Source: Phaeosaccion multiseriatum (taxonomy: Eukaryota > Ochrophyta, other classes). Taken from it: a DNA stretch of 64,000 nt. Positions 21,283 through 32,504 of this stretch are shown here, in pieces (position 1 is the first letter of the stretch; the number at the start of each line of letters is the position of its first letter). The DNA is taken from contig OZ218961.1 in NCBI GenBank assembly GCA_965112735.1, positions 1,922,001 through 1,986,000 on the forward strand, written 5' to 3'. The notes beneath the pieces were generated by a model. That model did no database searches and had not been told where the DNA came from. It saw only the letters and a list, made by a program, of their open reading frames with translations. A program made the position numbers and the translations under genes.

Positions 21283-24200
21283 ATGGGAGGCGCCGTGAGC
21301 CACATGTTCCGGAAGGAGGTGGAGTTCGTCGATGCCTCCAAGTTCCAGCACAAGAAGCAGCAGGACACGAGGAGGAGGAACAGCTTGCTGGCCAACATGA
21401 TCGAGTGGGAGGTGGTGCAGACGGATGCGACGGAGAGAACTCTGGCCATGGGAAAGGTGCGTTTGCGTTTCTGTTATTGTGCTTCTGTCTGGTTCTCCTC
21501 CTCTTCCCCCCTCCAGTGCCTCATGCGTCGCCCCTCGCTCGGTGGCAAGTGCAATCCAATTTTCATCCTCATTCGGCTCTCTTCCTTCTATTTTTATTAT
21601 TATGCACCATCTCTTACTCCTACTCGGCCGTCGGACCCATACTTCTCTCTTCTTCCCACTCCCCTCCGGTCCCGTCAGGTCCAGAAGTATTGGAGGCTCC
21701 AGGCCAAGAACGATGCCGACAACTACGATCCAGTGCTTCTCAAGATGCTCAAGGTATTCATCGTACTACTCCTTGCAGCGCCACTCTCTCTCGCTCTTTT
21801 GCATCTCTCTCTCGCTCTCTTTCCTCTCCCTCTCCCCCCCCCCTCTCTTCTCCCTCGCTCCCTCTCTATCCTCTCTCTCCCTCTCTCATTCTTTCCCACC
21901 CTCCGTCTCCCTCTGTATCTGTCTCTCCTCTCTCTCCCTCTTCCCTCTCCATCCCTCAGGGACCCATCCTGGTCGAGCAGGGGGACATGCGTCGCCTCAG
22001 ACACCTCGTGGTACACAAGTGGAAGGACATCAACAGGAGCTTCCAAGGGCCCATGCTGGGCGACTCTCTGCTGCACGTGGTGTGCCGGTGAGTGAGTGAG
22101 TGAGTGAGTGAGTGAATGAGTGAGTGAGTGAGTGAGTGAGTGAGTGAGTGAGTGAGTGAGTGAGTGAGTGAGTGAGGGACTGAGAGAAAGAGGGAGAGGG
22201 AGGGTGGGGGGTGGGAGGGAGGGTAGGGGTGGGAAAGAGCGAGTGAGTGAGTGAGTGAGTGAGTATTGATGGAGATCAAGAGCGTGCGTGAAGTGAGGGA
22301 GTGAGCAAGGAAAGAGGGGGGGGAGGGAGGCAGGGAAGGAGTGAGGGAGTAAATAAGTGAGGAAGTGATTTGGTGTGTGAGTGAGTGAGTAAGTGAGTGA
22401 GTGAGAGATCGAGGGAGGGAAGGAGGGAGGTAAAGAGAGTGTTCTGATCTGATCTGCTCCGCCTCTGCTCTGGATTCCTCCTCCAAGCATCCGCTGGCTA
22501 GTACTGAATGTCGAGTGCGGATCTAGTACGTCAGAATGAACTCCCTTCCCTTCTTCCACTGCCTCTTGCCCCTGCCCTCTGCAGCGAGGGATACGCTGAG
22601 ATGCTCCGCTTTATGGCGGACCCCAAGACCAAGAGCGTGTTTGAAACCGTCACACTTGATGCTAATCTTGAGAACTCAAGGAAGAGGACACCGCTGATGG
22701 TGTGCTTTACACCGCCCCACTTTACACACATGGCTAGGTAGGTTGGTGGGGGTGGGGGTGGGGTGGGTGGTTTGGAGAGGGGGGGGGGAGGGAGGGAGGG
22801 AGGGAGGGAGGGAGGGAGGGAGGGAGAGAGAGGGAGGGAGGGAGAGGGAGGGAGGGAGAAGACGGGAGAGGGCACCTCTTTGATGCTCGCGCGAGGTGTC
22901 CACGGCGACTCAAACGGTCCACAGACAGCTCCACCATTGCTCGTTTGTATGCCAGGCTGCTTGGAAAGCATTGCTTCCTCACCACTCCGGTGTGCCCACC
23001 CTACATTTCCCGCACCTCTGCTCCTCCCCATCCTCTGCCATTCCCCCCCTACAACACCCCCGTTGCAGGGACTTTGGGCTGGAGGAGGATGCGGAAACCG
23101 GTGTTGCCATGCCCAAAGCGGTACGTACGCTTACGTAAGATAGCGTTACGCCGTTACATCGTGGGTATTGGATTGGAGGGAGGGCGAGGGAGAGGGGGAG
23201 AGGGGGGGGAGAGAGGCAGAGAGGCAGAGAGACACACACGCACAAACATATACTCTTGCCCCCCCAGGGGGGTGCGGCAGCTATATGCACGGAGATGGGA
23301 GATGAGATGCGATAGGGTGAACGCAGTATAGACCCAGTATATGCATATATATATATGTATATATATATGTATAAATATGTATAGAGGCACCCAGTATATA
23401 GACCCAGTAAAGAAGCAGTATAGATCCAGTAGAGACGCAGTAAAATAGAGGCATATGCATAGACCCAGTATATGTATATATAGAGGCAGTATTAACCCAG
23501 TAAAGAAGCAGAAAAGACAAAGAAAGAAGAAAAAATGAAGATATGCGTAGACCCAGTATATGTATATATAGAGGCAGTATATAGACCCAGTAAAGAAGCA
23601 GTATGGAGGCAGTATAGACGCAGTAAAGAAGCGGCATAGATCCAGTATGGACGCAGTAGACAAACACCTTCATCCCTTTCTCCCCTCCCTCTGCTGCCAT
23701 CTCCACCTCCACGCAGACGAAGCCCGAGGCGATGGTCAATGAGGGGGATTGGGTCAAGCCGGGGGGCAGGAAGGAGAGGGAGGAAATCGCCAGAATGTTG
23801 GTGAGTCAGGGAGGGAGGAGGGAGGGAGGAGGAACGCGGAGGTGTAGGGGGAGGGAGGGGATGAGGGAGAGAGTTCGAAGGGATGGTGTGAGCTCTGAGA
23901 GTGTATTGGTATCAGACATTGAGATTTTTGAGGTGAACAAGCTGAAACGGAAACTCCATCGTCCCTGTTTGCCGCCATCTGTGACTGTGAACGCGTACCG
24001 TACGTGGTGCTCAATCACCCACTCACTCAATCACAACCTCACTCCCTTCCTCTCCCTCCCTCCCTCCCCATATGCCTCTAGATCACCGACTTGAAGGCAG
24101 ATCCCCACAAGCTCGACATGCACAGCTACAGCTGCCTGCATTATGCTGCCATCCGTGGCTGGGAGGACACAGTGGAGCTCCTGCTGGAGCAGAAGGTAAG

Positions 24201-26565
24201 GGAGGAGGAAGAAGGGAGGAGGGGGAGGAGGGGGAGAAACAGACAGCACAGCTACTCTGCGCGTGTGCTCGCGCTTGTCCCTCCCTCCTCCCTCCCTCCC
24301 TCCCTCCCTCCCTCCCTCCCCACCTCCCTCCCTCCCTCCCTCCCCACCTCCCTCCCTCCCTCCCTCCCTCCCTCCCTCCCTCCCCACCTCCCTCCCTCCC
24401 TCCCTCCCTCCCTCCTCTCCCCCTCCCTCCTCCCTCCCTCCCTTTTCTCCCCCTCCTCCCTCCCCTCCCTCCCTCCCTTTTTCTTCCCTCCCTCCCTTCC
24501 CTTCTTCCTCTTCCTCCCTGCCTCCTCTCTCTCCCTCCTCCCCAATACCCACCAACACATGCCCAATAATGCCCAATAATGCCCAATAATTGACCCCCAC
24601 CCCCAACCAGGTGGAGATTGAGCACCAGTGCCTGAGTGGTGAGAATGCGTTACACTTTGCTGTGCAGAACAGACACGGAGCTGTGGCAGAGATCCTCCTT
24701 GACGCGCTGCCCAGCCTCGTTAATGTCACCGATGAAGAGGGCGGCAGGTGGGAGAGAGGGGGGAGTGGAGGGGTGGGGGGAAATTCATTTAACTTACAGA
24801 AATCAACATAAGAATTACGTATGTGTGTGTGTGTGTGTGAGGGGTGGGGGGTGGGAGAGAGGAAGGGTTGAGAGAGAGTGCTTAGGGAGTGTGAGTCCTC
24901 AGTCCTCACTCAGTCAGTCAGTCAGTCAGTCAGTCAGTCAGTCACTACCTTGGTACCACTCGTTCTCTCTTCTCATCCGCTTTCTCTCTTGCTTTTTCTT
25001 CCCCCCCTTCCTTCTTCCATTCGCAGAGCAATTCATATGGCAGTGAAAAACGGCCACAAGGAGATGGTGCTGATGCTCTTAGATTGGGATGTCGACCTCA
25101 ACACCCCCAATCACAAACACTTCACCCCATTGATGACCGCTTGCGATAGGCAGGTAAGTCAGTGAGGATTTCCTGCCCTCGTTTTGGCAAGGAGGAGGAG
25201 GAGGAGGAGGAGGGGAGGAGGGAGGGAGAGAAGGAGGAGGGGAGGAGGGGGAAGGGAGGGAGGCACGAAAGCACTATTATCCCATATGCCTATACCCTCC
25301 TACTACCTTCATACGCTGCTGCTTGCGTGTTTGTTTGCTTGCTTGCTTGCTTACCTCCCGTTCTTGTTCCAATGTCTCTGCCCAACCCCACCCTCCGCAC
25401 CTACAAACTCGCAGTGCAACAACCTGTCTGTCATTTAGTTTCAGTGTTTCAGTTTATATAGAACCCTGGCTAAGAGGTGTAGAAGTACACTGCCATCTAC
25501 TGCCATCTCATCCCATGCCCGCGCTCTCGTTGCCGTTGCTGCCCAAATGCCAAACTGTTTTCACACATGACACTCATCATACGATAACAACACATTGACA
25601 CAATACGTGAATCATATAATGATTCACTATCGATAAAATTTATCGACGTCGACAACACCATACGATTCTATCATGATATCGACAGGACTGGGAGATGGCC
25701 TCTCTCCTGCTGGACGTTGGCGCCTCCAAAGACGAGGAGGCCTTCAAGCTTCTAAAGGGTGACTCCGAAACAAAGATACGCGCCAAGCTGAGGAGGATGG
25801 AGCTCGAGGAGCTACGCAAACTGCAAGAGCTGGTGAGGACGGAGATGATTTAGAGGCATACATGGGGTGTGGTTGAGTGAGGAAGTGATTTGGAGGCATA
25901 TGGGGTGAGGGGAGGCGATGGAGGGAGGTAAGGACGGAGGGAGGGACGGAGGGAAGAGACGGGCGAGAGAGAGAGAGTGGTATCAAGCTAGTCTCCTTCC
26001 TCTTCCCCTCCCTCCCTCGGGCCGCTCTAATCTATGCACCATCCTCAACTTCGCGACCCCCCTCCTCTCCCCTCCCGTGCAGAAAAACTCATCCAATGAG
26101 GCTGATCGTCTTCGAGCAGAGAAAGCGTACGGGGCATGGGTACCCTACCTCGACAAGTTTGGTAGAGGCATCTTTTACTATAACAAGGTTAGTGAAGCAA
26201 GGGGAAGGAGGGAGAGAGAGAGGGAGGGAGGGGGGGGGAGGGAGGGAGGGGGGGCTTTAGGGGGGGGGAGTACTCGTGTGTGGTGTTCGTTTTGGGGGGG
26301 GGGAGGAGGGCGTGGGATCCAAGAGGAGAAGGTATGACATTCAATAGCATGATGGGGCGCTGTGTCGCCCATATGCTTACGGCATTCCCCGTGTGCTTGT
26401 ACTGACCCACATGCTTATGCTTCCTCATATGCTTGTGCTTACCCATATGCCTGTATGCTTACCTAGGTGAGCCGACTTAGCCAGTGGGAGGTTCCTGCGG
26501 ACTATCACATGAACAAGAGCCACATCATGAAACCGGCCACCTTCGGAATGCACTTTTATCACTGA
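21283..26565 (+). CDS. Ankyrin-repeat protein with C-terminal WW domain
   Basis: Twelve exons: 21283..21456, 21679..21753, 21960..22087, 22585..22737, 23069..23120, 23717..23800, 24082..24195, 24611..24747, 25027..25153, 25686..25832, 26083..26187, 26467..26565 (464 aa, every phase agrees). The N-terminus starts MGGAVSHMF, so Gly2 could be myristoylated (inference). Ankyrin-like units are visible: GDSLLHVVCREGYAEMLRFM, YSCLHYAAIRGWEDTVELLL, ENALHFAVQNRHGAVAEILL, RAIHMAVKNGHKEMVLMLL and FTPLMTACDRQDWEMASLLL. A charged helix follows (about 375-400), then a WW domain (about 414-445) with AWVPYLDKFGRGIFYYN and SQWEVP. WW domains bind Pro-rich peptides, so a scaffold or adaptor role is likely. No enzyme domain is present. 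The specific function is unknown. Confidence 0.85.
22088..22175. repeat. (GTGA)n repeat beginning at a 5' splice site
   Basis: Starts directly after the exon ending CG at 22087, so the first repeat unit is the GTGAGT donor itself. There is one GTGAAT interruption. A second shorter GTGA block lies at about 22239-22265 in the same intron. Confidence 0.95.
23325..23650. repeat. AT-rich degenerate minisatellite in ankyrin/WW intron 5
   Basis: Repeats of words such as TAGACCCAGTA, AAGAAGCAGTA and GTATATATAGAGGCAGTA, mixed with a TATATG run. Composition contrasts sharply with the GC-rich surroundings. It produces Tyr/Ile-rich artefact ORFs on the - strand. Confidence 0.85.
24282..24541. repeat. 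(CCTC)n pyrimidine tract in ankyrin/WW intron 7
   Basis: About 260 bp of CCTCCC units on the coding strand between the donor at 24196 and the acceptor at 24610. The donor-proximal 40 bp are GGGAGGAGG-like, i.e. complementary. Confidence 0.93.
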
Positions 26566-26728
26566 TGGAGTCATATGGAGCACTCGGAAGGCAATGAAGG
26601 CCCTGATGGACCACCGCTGGACATAGATGGACGAGCGTCGAGCGTCATAACGTCATAACCCTTGTGCGAGAATCTGATTGATGGAGTCGAGCACTGAGCA
26701 CTGACGGGAGGAGTCTCATCACTGAGTG

Positions 26729-26877
26729 CAGCACTGAATGGAGCGCTGAGTGGAGCACTGAATGGAGCGCTGAGTGGAGCACTGAATGGAGCACTGAATG
26801 GAGCACTGAGTGGAGCACTGAATTGAGCACTGAATGGAGCACTGAATGGAGCACTGAATGGAGCACTGAGTGAAGCG
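26729..26877. repeat. 12-bp minisatellite TGGAGCACTGAA
   Basis: About 12 units alternating TGGAGCACTGAA with TGGAGCGCTGAG variants. The unit length is a multiple of three, so the ORFs through it are open on both strands (Phe-Ser-Ala-Pro on the - strand). Confidence 0.92.
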
Positions 26878-26902
26878 CGATGCTCTGTACCACGGATGGA
26901 CC

Positions 26903-26968
26903 CGTGATGGGCCACGGAATGGGTGTGATGGGCCACGGAATGGGTGTGATGGGCCACGGAATGGGTGA
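26903..26968. repeat. 21-bp tandem repeat (GATGGGCCACGGAATGGGTG core)
   Basis: Three consecutive near-perfect units of 21 bp directly after the 12-bp minisatellite. Confidence 0.9.
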
Positions 26969-27759
26969 GAGGAGGTACGATTGCTCTACTCCTTTTGGGG
27001 CGGAGGAGTGCACCTCTTCCAGTGCATCTCTTCTGCAGAAGCATGAGTGAATTCATCTGCCGATCGTTCTACCACTGATGGCGGAAGGAGACTGTCGCTT
27101 GTACCACAGACTTGTGGATTTGTCTGCGACACGTTGCAGCAACGCTGATGAGTGATGAACTGAGGGGTCGAATGGCACCTGCTTTGATGCTTTTCGTTCG
27201 CTCGATTGGAGACAGCCCCGAGGCAAGTCAACAGTCGGCGACTCGTCGTCCACCCTGCCTCCCACACTGCATTTCATCTCTACTTCACTTCAACTGCAAC
27301 TTGACTTGACTTGACTTGCCCAAGTGTGGGTGGGACAGCCAGCGCACAGGACTGAGGCGCCGAGGAAGGCGAGGGCGGAGAGCGTGTGGAGGTGTTGACG
27401 TTCGACTCCAGGCTACGGTCATGCTTACTGGCATCATCAGCTTCAGCTTCGGCTTCGAGTTCGTGTACTTGCGGTGGATGAGCAGCAGCAGCAGTTGGTG
27501 ATACAAAAACAGCGGCAGCAGGAGGACGGTGCTTGCGATGTTCCACCCGGGGCAGGGAGGGGTGGGGAGGGAAGGCGCTTCCCCTGGCACTGGGGTAGGG
27601 AGGGAGGGAGGGCATCCCCTGCTCAGCAGGCTGGGTTTCAGGCAGTCCTGAGCTGTCTTGGGCGGCCCTGAGGAGCCCTACGGCAGCCGCCACAGCAGGT
27701 GGTGATACAGCAGTCCATAGAAGGGTGGTCTATCAGTCCATCAGTCTAACAAGCGCAAG

Positions 27760-28185
27760 GAAGGGCGTCTTCCAGCTAATAGCAGGGAGGGGACTAAAGC
27801 TCCCCACAGAAAAGAGTCTCCCGACACGGCTCAGGAGGTTCCGCCCACGGAGCTGAGAGAGAGGCCTCGAGGAGGACGTATGAAACACTCCATCCCGCCG
27901 CCGAAAGTCAACAATAGAGAGTGGGGCAATGGCGGACTGCAACAAGGAGAGGGTGGAGGGGGATTAAGGAGGCGGGCGTTCGAGGGCGTGGCGGTAGAGG
28001 CCGAGGTACTCAGGGCCAGAGGAAGAGCACATCAGCTTTTCTTCAAAATCGCTTCTCTCCACTAAAACAAAAGGTTCCATTAATCAAAGCAAGGCTACTG
28101 AAAATGGCTTGTCCTTCATCTCTCGAGGGAAGCACGTGTCCCCACGCACCACCGTGTACTGCCATCCCCACAATCCCTGTCCCTG
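27760..28185 (+). repeat. Left arm of long inverted repeat flanking the AMSH-like gene
   Basis: Reads in the opposite sense to 31015..31425. Shared blocks include AAACACTCC, CCCGCCGCC, GTGGGGCAATGGCGGACTGC, GAGGTACTCAGGGCCAGAGG and TTCTTCAAAATC. Similarity is gapped and imperfect, so this is an old duplication. Confidence 0.85.
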
Positions 28186-28690
28186 GTTCTCTTCACTATC
28201 CGAGAGAGAGTGCCTTAAGCCCCCCCCCCCCCTGAAGGTGTTTAGGGGAGAGAGCGAAGCGTCATGTGAACACGTGGTACTACAAACTCACCCTACTCCG
28301 ATGCGACTACTACCACTACGCCCCGTCCCGGTCTTGAGAAGCAAAAGCAAGGCCCTGCCCTGCCATCCAAGCGAGGTTAGATAAAAAAAAGGGAAAGAGT
28401 CCCCCCCCCCCCCCCCCGTCGCCTGCTTGCGTCTGCACCACGGCCAGACCGCTCCAAATCCCCTCCCTTCCCTAGAAGTGCGTGCGTGGCTGTCAATGAA
28501 AAAAATTGTGAAGGGCTCACAGGAAAAGAGAACCAACACCTGAGGGGAAAAGGGTCTGATTGTGGAACGTTCCCCCCTCCGCATTGTCATTGCTTCGCGT
28601 TATGTGCAGTTGCCGCGGCTGATGTCCTCTCTCTAGGGGGCGAGAGGACTCGCTTGAGACGGCTCTCTGCTTTAGGGAAAGGGAGCCACC

Positions 28691-29351
28691 ATGGCTTCGG
28701 GAGGCAGAGACGGGCCCACGGTACAAAGCCTACAACGCCATTGTGGAGTCGCTGAGGTGGGCAGCCTCAAGATGGAGAAGTACTTCCAGATAACCAAGCA
28801 GATGCTGGTTCAAACCAAACACTTTGAGGTGGATAACGATACCGAGGTGCGTGCTTCTTGCGTGGTGTACAAGTCGATGTGCTGCCCCTTCCTCCTCCTC
28901 CTCCTCCCCTCTCATCCGCATCCTCCTCTCTCTTTGCCTGTCTGTCTCTATTGTTCACTGCGGCACACTGGTTGGTCTCTCTCTCTCTCTCTCTTGTACC
29001 CGCCTCGCCTCATTGCATCTTCGCGCCCTCCCCAGAACCTCTATATATTCTGCAAGCGCCTCTTAAAGTTAGCCCTCGACCCAAAGGGGCTCCAAAGCCA
29101 CCCCTCGTACAATGAGGCTCGCTTCAAAGCGGATCGTCTGTGGCTTCAGAAGGAGATCCCGCGCGTAATGGACGTGGCATTCGCAGCCAAAAACGCGCTG
29201 AATGAGGCCGACGCACGGGCAAAAGAAGCAGCTGCCGCCCAACAGCGGAGGGCAGCAGCTGCCGCGGGTACTGCCTCCTCCTCGGATGTGCCGAATTATA
29301 TATATGATATTCCCGTCGCTCCTGGACAGGACGTGTCACCATCTTCGTCTT

Positions 29352-29383
<32 letters not shown>

Positions 29384-30691
29384 CATGTACCCGGTTACGT
29401 GCTCGACATGCCGTCCGCACCAGGCACCACTGCAGGAGGACGCACAGCAGACCATCACAGACCACCACAAGGACAAGGAGGAGGGCGAGGTGGACCAGCA
29501 GCAGCAGTTGGTGATTCAGGAGCAGACCCAGCAGCAGCAGGGTCGATGAGAGGACCGCATATGCCTACCGCGCCCTCCGCCCCTCCTCCTCCTCCTCTTC
29601 AGCAGCGGCTCTCCCTGGACCAGGCGATGGACGTGCTGCGAGGAGGAGGAGAGGGGGGCCACCAGGGCAATGTAGATGGCAGCAGACGGGGCTCGGGAGG
29701 AGAGGACCAACTGTACCCGACTGTGCAGAGCCCTGAGCACGTGTTACCTTCGTCTTCGGAGTGGAGCAGCAACAGTAGCATGGGCATGGGCGCCGCAGTG
29801 GGTATGCGCAGGATAGTCATGCCTTCAGGCTTGATTGCGAGCTTTGAGAAGCTTGCCCAGGCCAACACCGACCTGGGCACAGAAGGGATTGAGACGTGTG
29901 GCATTCTCGCGGGCAGGCAGGGCAAAGGGGTGCTGGAGATGACCACCCTCATCATCCCCAAGCAGGAGGGCACTGCCAACACTTGCAGCACCACCGACGA
30001 GGAAGGGCTGTTCAACTACATGTTGGCAAACAGCCTCATCACCATGGGGTGGATACACACACACCCTTCGCAGAGCTGCTTCCTCTCCAGCGTCGATCTC
30101 CACACGCACTGCTCCTATCAGGTAATGGTAATCGGTCAGGTATATATCTATCGCGGTACCGGTGTCCGTCCGTCTGTCTGTCTGTCTGTCTGTCTGGCCT
30201 CTATGTGCGTATGTATCTGTACATCCCCTTTCTTGCTTGTGTATGTGCATGTGCAGTCGTGCCCGTTTCTGCGTGTGAGCCCCCTTTTCCCTTGACGCAG
30301 AGCGAAGCTGAAAGACCCCAATCCTCTTCCTTCTCCTCCTCCTCCTCCTCCTCCTCCTCCTCCTCCTCCTGCGGCTTGCCTTGCGCTACACAACACCACC
30401 CCACTTCCCCCACCTCTCTCTCCATGAACATTTCAATGCTTTCAATATGTTCCATTGAACAACCAACAGCTCATGCTACCCGAGGCCGTGGCGATCGTGG
30501 TGGCCCCTCGTGATCAGAAGAAGCGAGTAGGAGTGTTCCGCCTCACCGAGGGAGACAATAGCGGCCTCAAGCTCATTCAAGCGTGCAAGTTGAAGGGCTT
30601 CCACCAGCACCCGGAGAACATTCAGATATACACGGACGTGCCCGTGGAGTGGGTACAGCAGGGGGCTCTCAAAGTGGTGGACCAGCGATAA
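28691..30691 (+). CDS. AMSH/STAMBP-like K63-specific deubiquitinase (JAMM metalloprotease)
   Basis: Three exons: 28691..28846, 29036..30121, 30470..30691 (487 aa). The N-terminal helical region (about 20-110; KYFQITKQMLVQTKHFE, LKLALDPKGLQSHPSYNEARF) matches the USP8-dimer/MIT-like domain that tethers AMSH to ESCRT proteins. A low-complexity middle (about 110-330) carries Ala/Ser/Gln runs and two copies of a Tyr-Asp/Leu-Asp-Ile/Met-Pro short motif (YIYDIPVAPG, YVLDMPSAPG), possibly peptide docking sites. The C-terminal MPN+ domain has the catalytic Glu in GIETCGILAG and the zinc motif HTHPSQSCFLSSVD (H393, H395, D406), followed by HTHCSYQ and LMLPEAVAIVVAP as in AMSH. It removes K63-linked ubiquitin from endosomal cargo. 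All metal ligands are present, so it should be active. The start aligns with animal AMSH. A TTGGTGATTCAG word encodes QQLVIQ in the linker. Confidence 0.93.
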
Positions 30692-30890
30692 GCAGCAACA
30701 GCAGCAGCAGCAGCAGGAGGAGGAGGAGGAGGAGGGAGGAGGGAGGGGAGGAGAAGGAGAAGGAGGAGGAGGAGGAGGAGGAGAAGGAGGAGGAGGAGGA
30801 GGAGGAGGAGGAGGAGGAGGAGGAGGAGGAGGAGGAGGGGAGGAGGAGGGGAGGACGAGGAGCAGCAGCAGCAGCAGCAACAGCAAGTGG
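30692..30890. repeat. (CAG)n/(GGA)n tract immediately after the AMSH stop codon
   Basis: CAG triplets begin right after the TAA stop, turn into (GGA)n with AAG interruptions, then return to CAG. It lies in the presumed 3' UTR. Confidence 0.9.
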
Positions 30891-31014
30891 TTTGGTTGGG
30901 CCGGATGGCAACAGATGAGGTGCGCGGCGTGTGTGTGTGGCCCAGCCATGGGCGACAAAAAACAACCACAGCCCCTACCTTCACCAGTTGAATGCCTTGT
31001 CATTAGTACAGCTT

Positions 31015-31425
31015 TGCGCTTGTGGGCATCGAGGGGGTGGCAGTGGACGGCGGTGAGTAGGCACAAGTGCCTCCCTGGAGAGGTGAAGGACACACAAGTT
31101 GACGTAACCTTTGATTCAGGTTACTTCAGCGGAGAGAAGGGATTTTGAAGAAAGGCCGGTGTGCTCTTCCTCTGGCCCTGAGTACCTCGGTCTCTACCGC
31201 CACGCTAGCCCCTTTCATTCCCCTCCACCCTCTCCTTGTTGCAGTCCGCCATTGCCCCACTCTCTATTGCGGTGACTTTTGGCGGCGGGACGGAGTGTTT
31301 CGTTGGTTCCTCCTCGACGCCTGTTTCTCAGCTCCGGGCGGAACCGAAGCCGTTGTTGCTTGGAGGGATTCTCTTCTCTTGCGAGAGGTGGTCTGGCTGG
31401 GGAGCTTGAATTCCCTCCCGCTAAA
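31015..31425 (-). repeat. Right arm of long inverted repeat flanking the AMSH-like gene
   Basis: Inverted partner of 27760..28185. The arms are about 2.8 kb apart and enclose the complete AMSH-like gene. Confidence 0.85.
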
Positions 31426-31766
31426 GACAACAACCAGTTCGACTTCTGGTTTCGGGCGGCACGTGGCAGCTTTGGCATTTGCTCGATTTCGGATTGGGGT
31501 TTGAAGCGGAACTTCGGGGGGGGAGTAGCTACGGCTCTAAGGCGCGCTTGGGGCGAGCTGGGGTCGTTGCTTAGTAGGGGGAGGGTTACTCGCCGACACA
31601 CCTTTGCTTAGCTAGCTAGGGGCGTCTTGTACGCACCCAGCGGGGGCCGGGGCTCTGCCCTCTCTGCCCAGTAGAAAAAGGCTCCCTGTTTGGGGACCTG
31701 CACCAAGCCTGGCCAAGTCACCGGGGGAGAAATGCGCGATGCTCAGAGGCGGCTCTCATCCGTCCG

Positions 31767-32408
31767 GGGCGGCAGCGGTCAGGGGAAGCGGAAGGCTGCT
31801 TACATGGACGAGGAGGAGTGGGTGGCGGACTCTTCAGAGGGTGAGGGATCATATCAGAGCGGAGGGAGGACAAGGGGAGATGTGGGGCACAGGCACCGGA
31901 GGGTCCAGAAAAAGGTGCAGCGAGCCAACAAGGTGAGGGGCGCGGGAAGAAAATCAAGGGAAACAGCAAAGAGGGGGGGGGGCGGCAGCGGTCGGGGGAA
32001 GCGGAAGGCTGCTTACATGGACGACGAGGAGTGGGTGGCGGACTCTTCAGAGGGTGAGGGATCATATCAGAGCGGAGGGGGGACAAGGGGAGATGAGGGG
32101 CACAGGCACCGGAGGGTCCAGAAAAAGGTGCAGCGAGCCAAGAAGGTGAGGGGCGCGGGAAGAGAATCAAGGGAAACAGCAAAGAGGGGGGGGGCATATC
32201 TTTGCTGTTTCCCTTGGTTCTCTTCCCGCGCCCCTCACCTTCTTGGCTCGCTGCACCTTTTTCTGGACCCTCCGGTGCCTGTGCCCCTCCATCTCCCCTT
32301 GTCCCCCCTCCGCTCTGATATGATCCCTCACCCTCTGAAGAGTCCTCCACCCACTCCTCCTCGTCCATGTAAGCAGCCTTCCGCTTCCCCCGACCGCTGC
32401 CGCCCCAC
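31767..32408. repeat. 213-bp unit in direct-direct-inverted array (large palindrome)
   Basis: Copy 1 (31767..31979) and copy 2 (31980..32191) are direct repeats with period 213 bp. A third copy (32199..32408) is inverted and almost perfectly complementary to copy 2, separated by about 13 bp. Each unit encodes a basic peptide with GKRKAAYMD, EEWVADSSEGEGSYQSGG and HRRVQKKVQRA. A continuous ORF (31690..32529) reads copies 1 and 2 sense and copy 3 antisense; an ORF on the - strand does the reverse. No known protein is recognised, so I do not call a gene. A transcript would fold into a ~200-bp hairpin. Confidence 0.93.
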
Positions 32409-32504
32409 TGGCTGCGGTGGTGGAGGGGGGAGGGGGGCAAGGGGGTTACTCGCACAGTTCAAGGCTTCAGAGGGGGGGGGCGAGGGGGCGGGACAGAGGC
32501 CGAG

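Larger units (their letters stand above)
26566..28690. other. Intergenic region with two minisatellites and an inverted-repeat arm
   Basis: 2.1 kb between the ankyrin/WW stop and the AMSH start. It holds a 12-bp minisatellite (26729..26877), a 21-bp repeat (26903..26968), two copies of the TTGGTGATACAGCAG-like word (27492, 27699) and one arm of a long inverted repeat (27760..28185). The open frames are not conserved-looking, and I annotate no gene. Poly-C runs occur at 28222 and 28400. Confidence 0.6.

Noticed and set aside
22088-22441. Possible CRISPR-like array of short repeats
   Set aside because: Simple GTGA microsatellite without unique spacers, in a eukaryotic intron.
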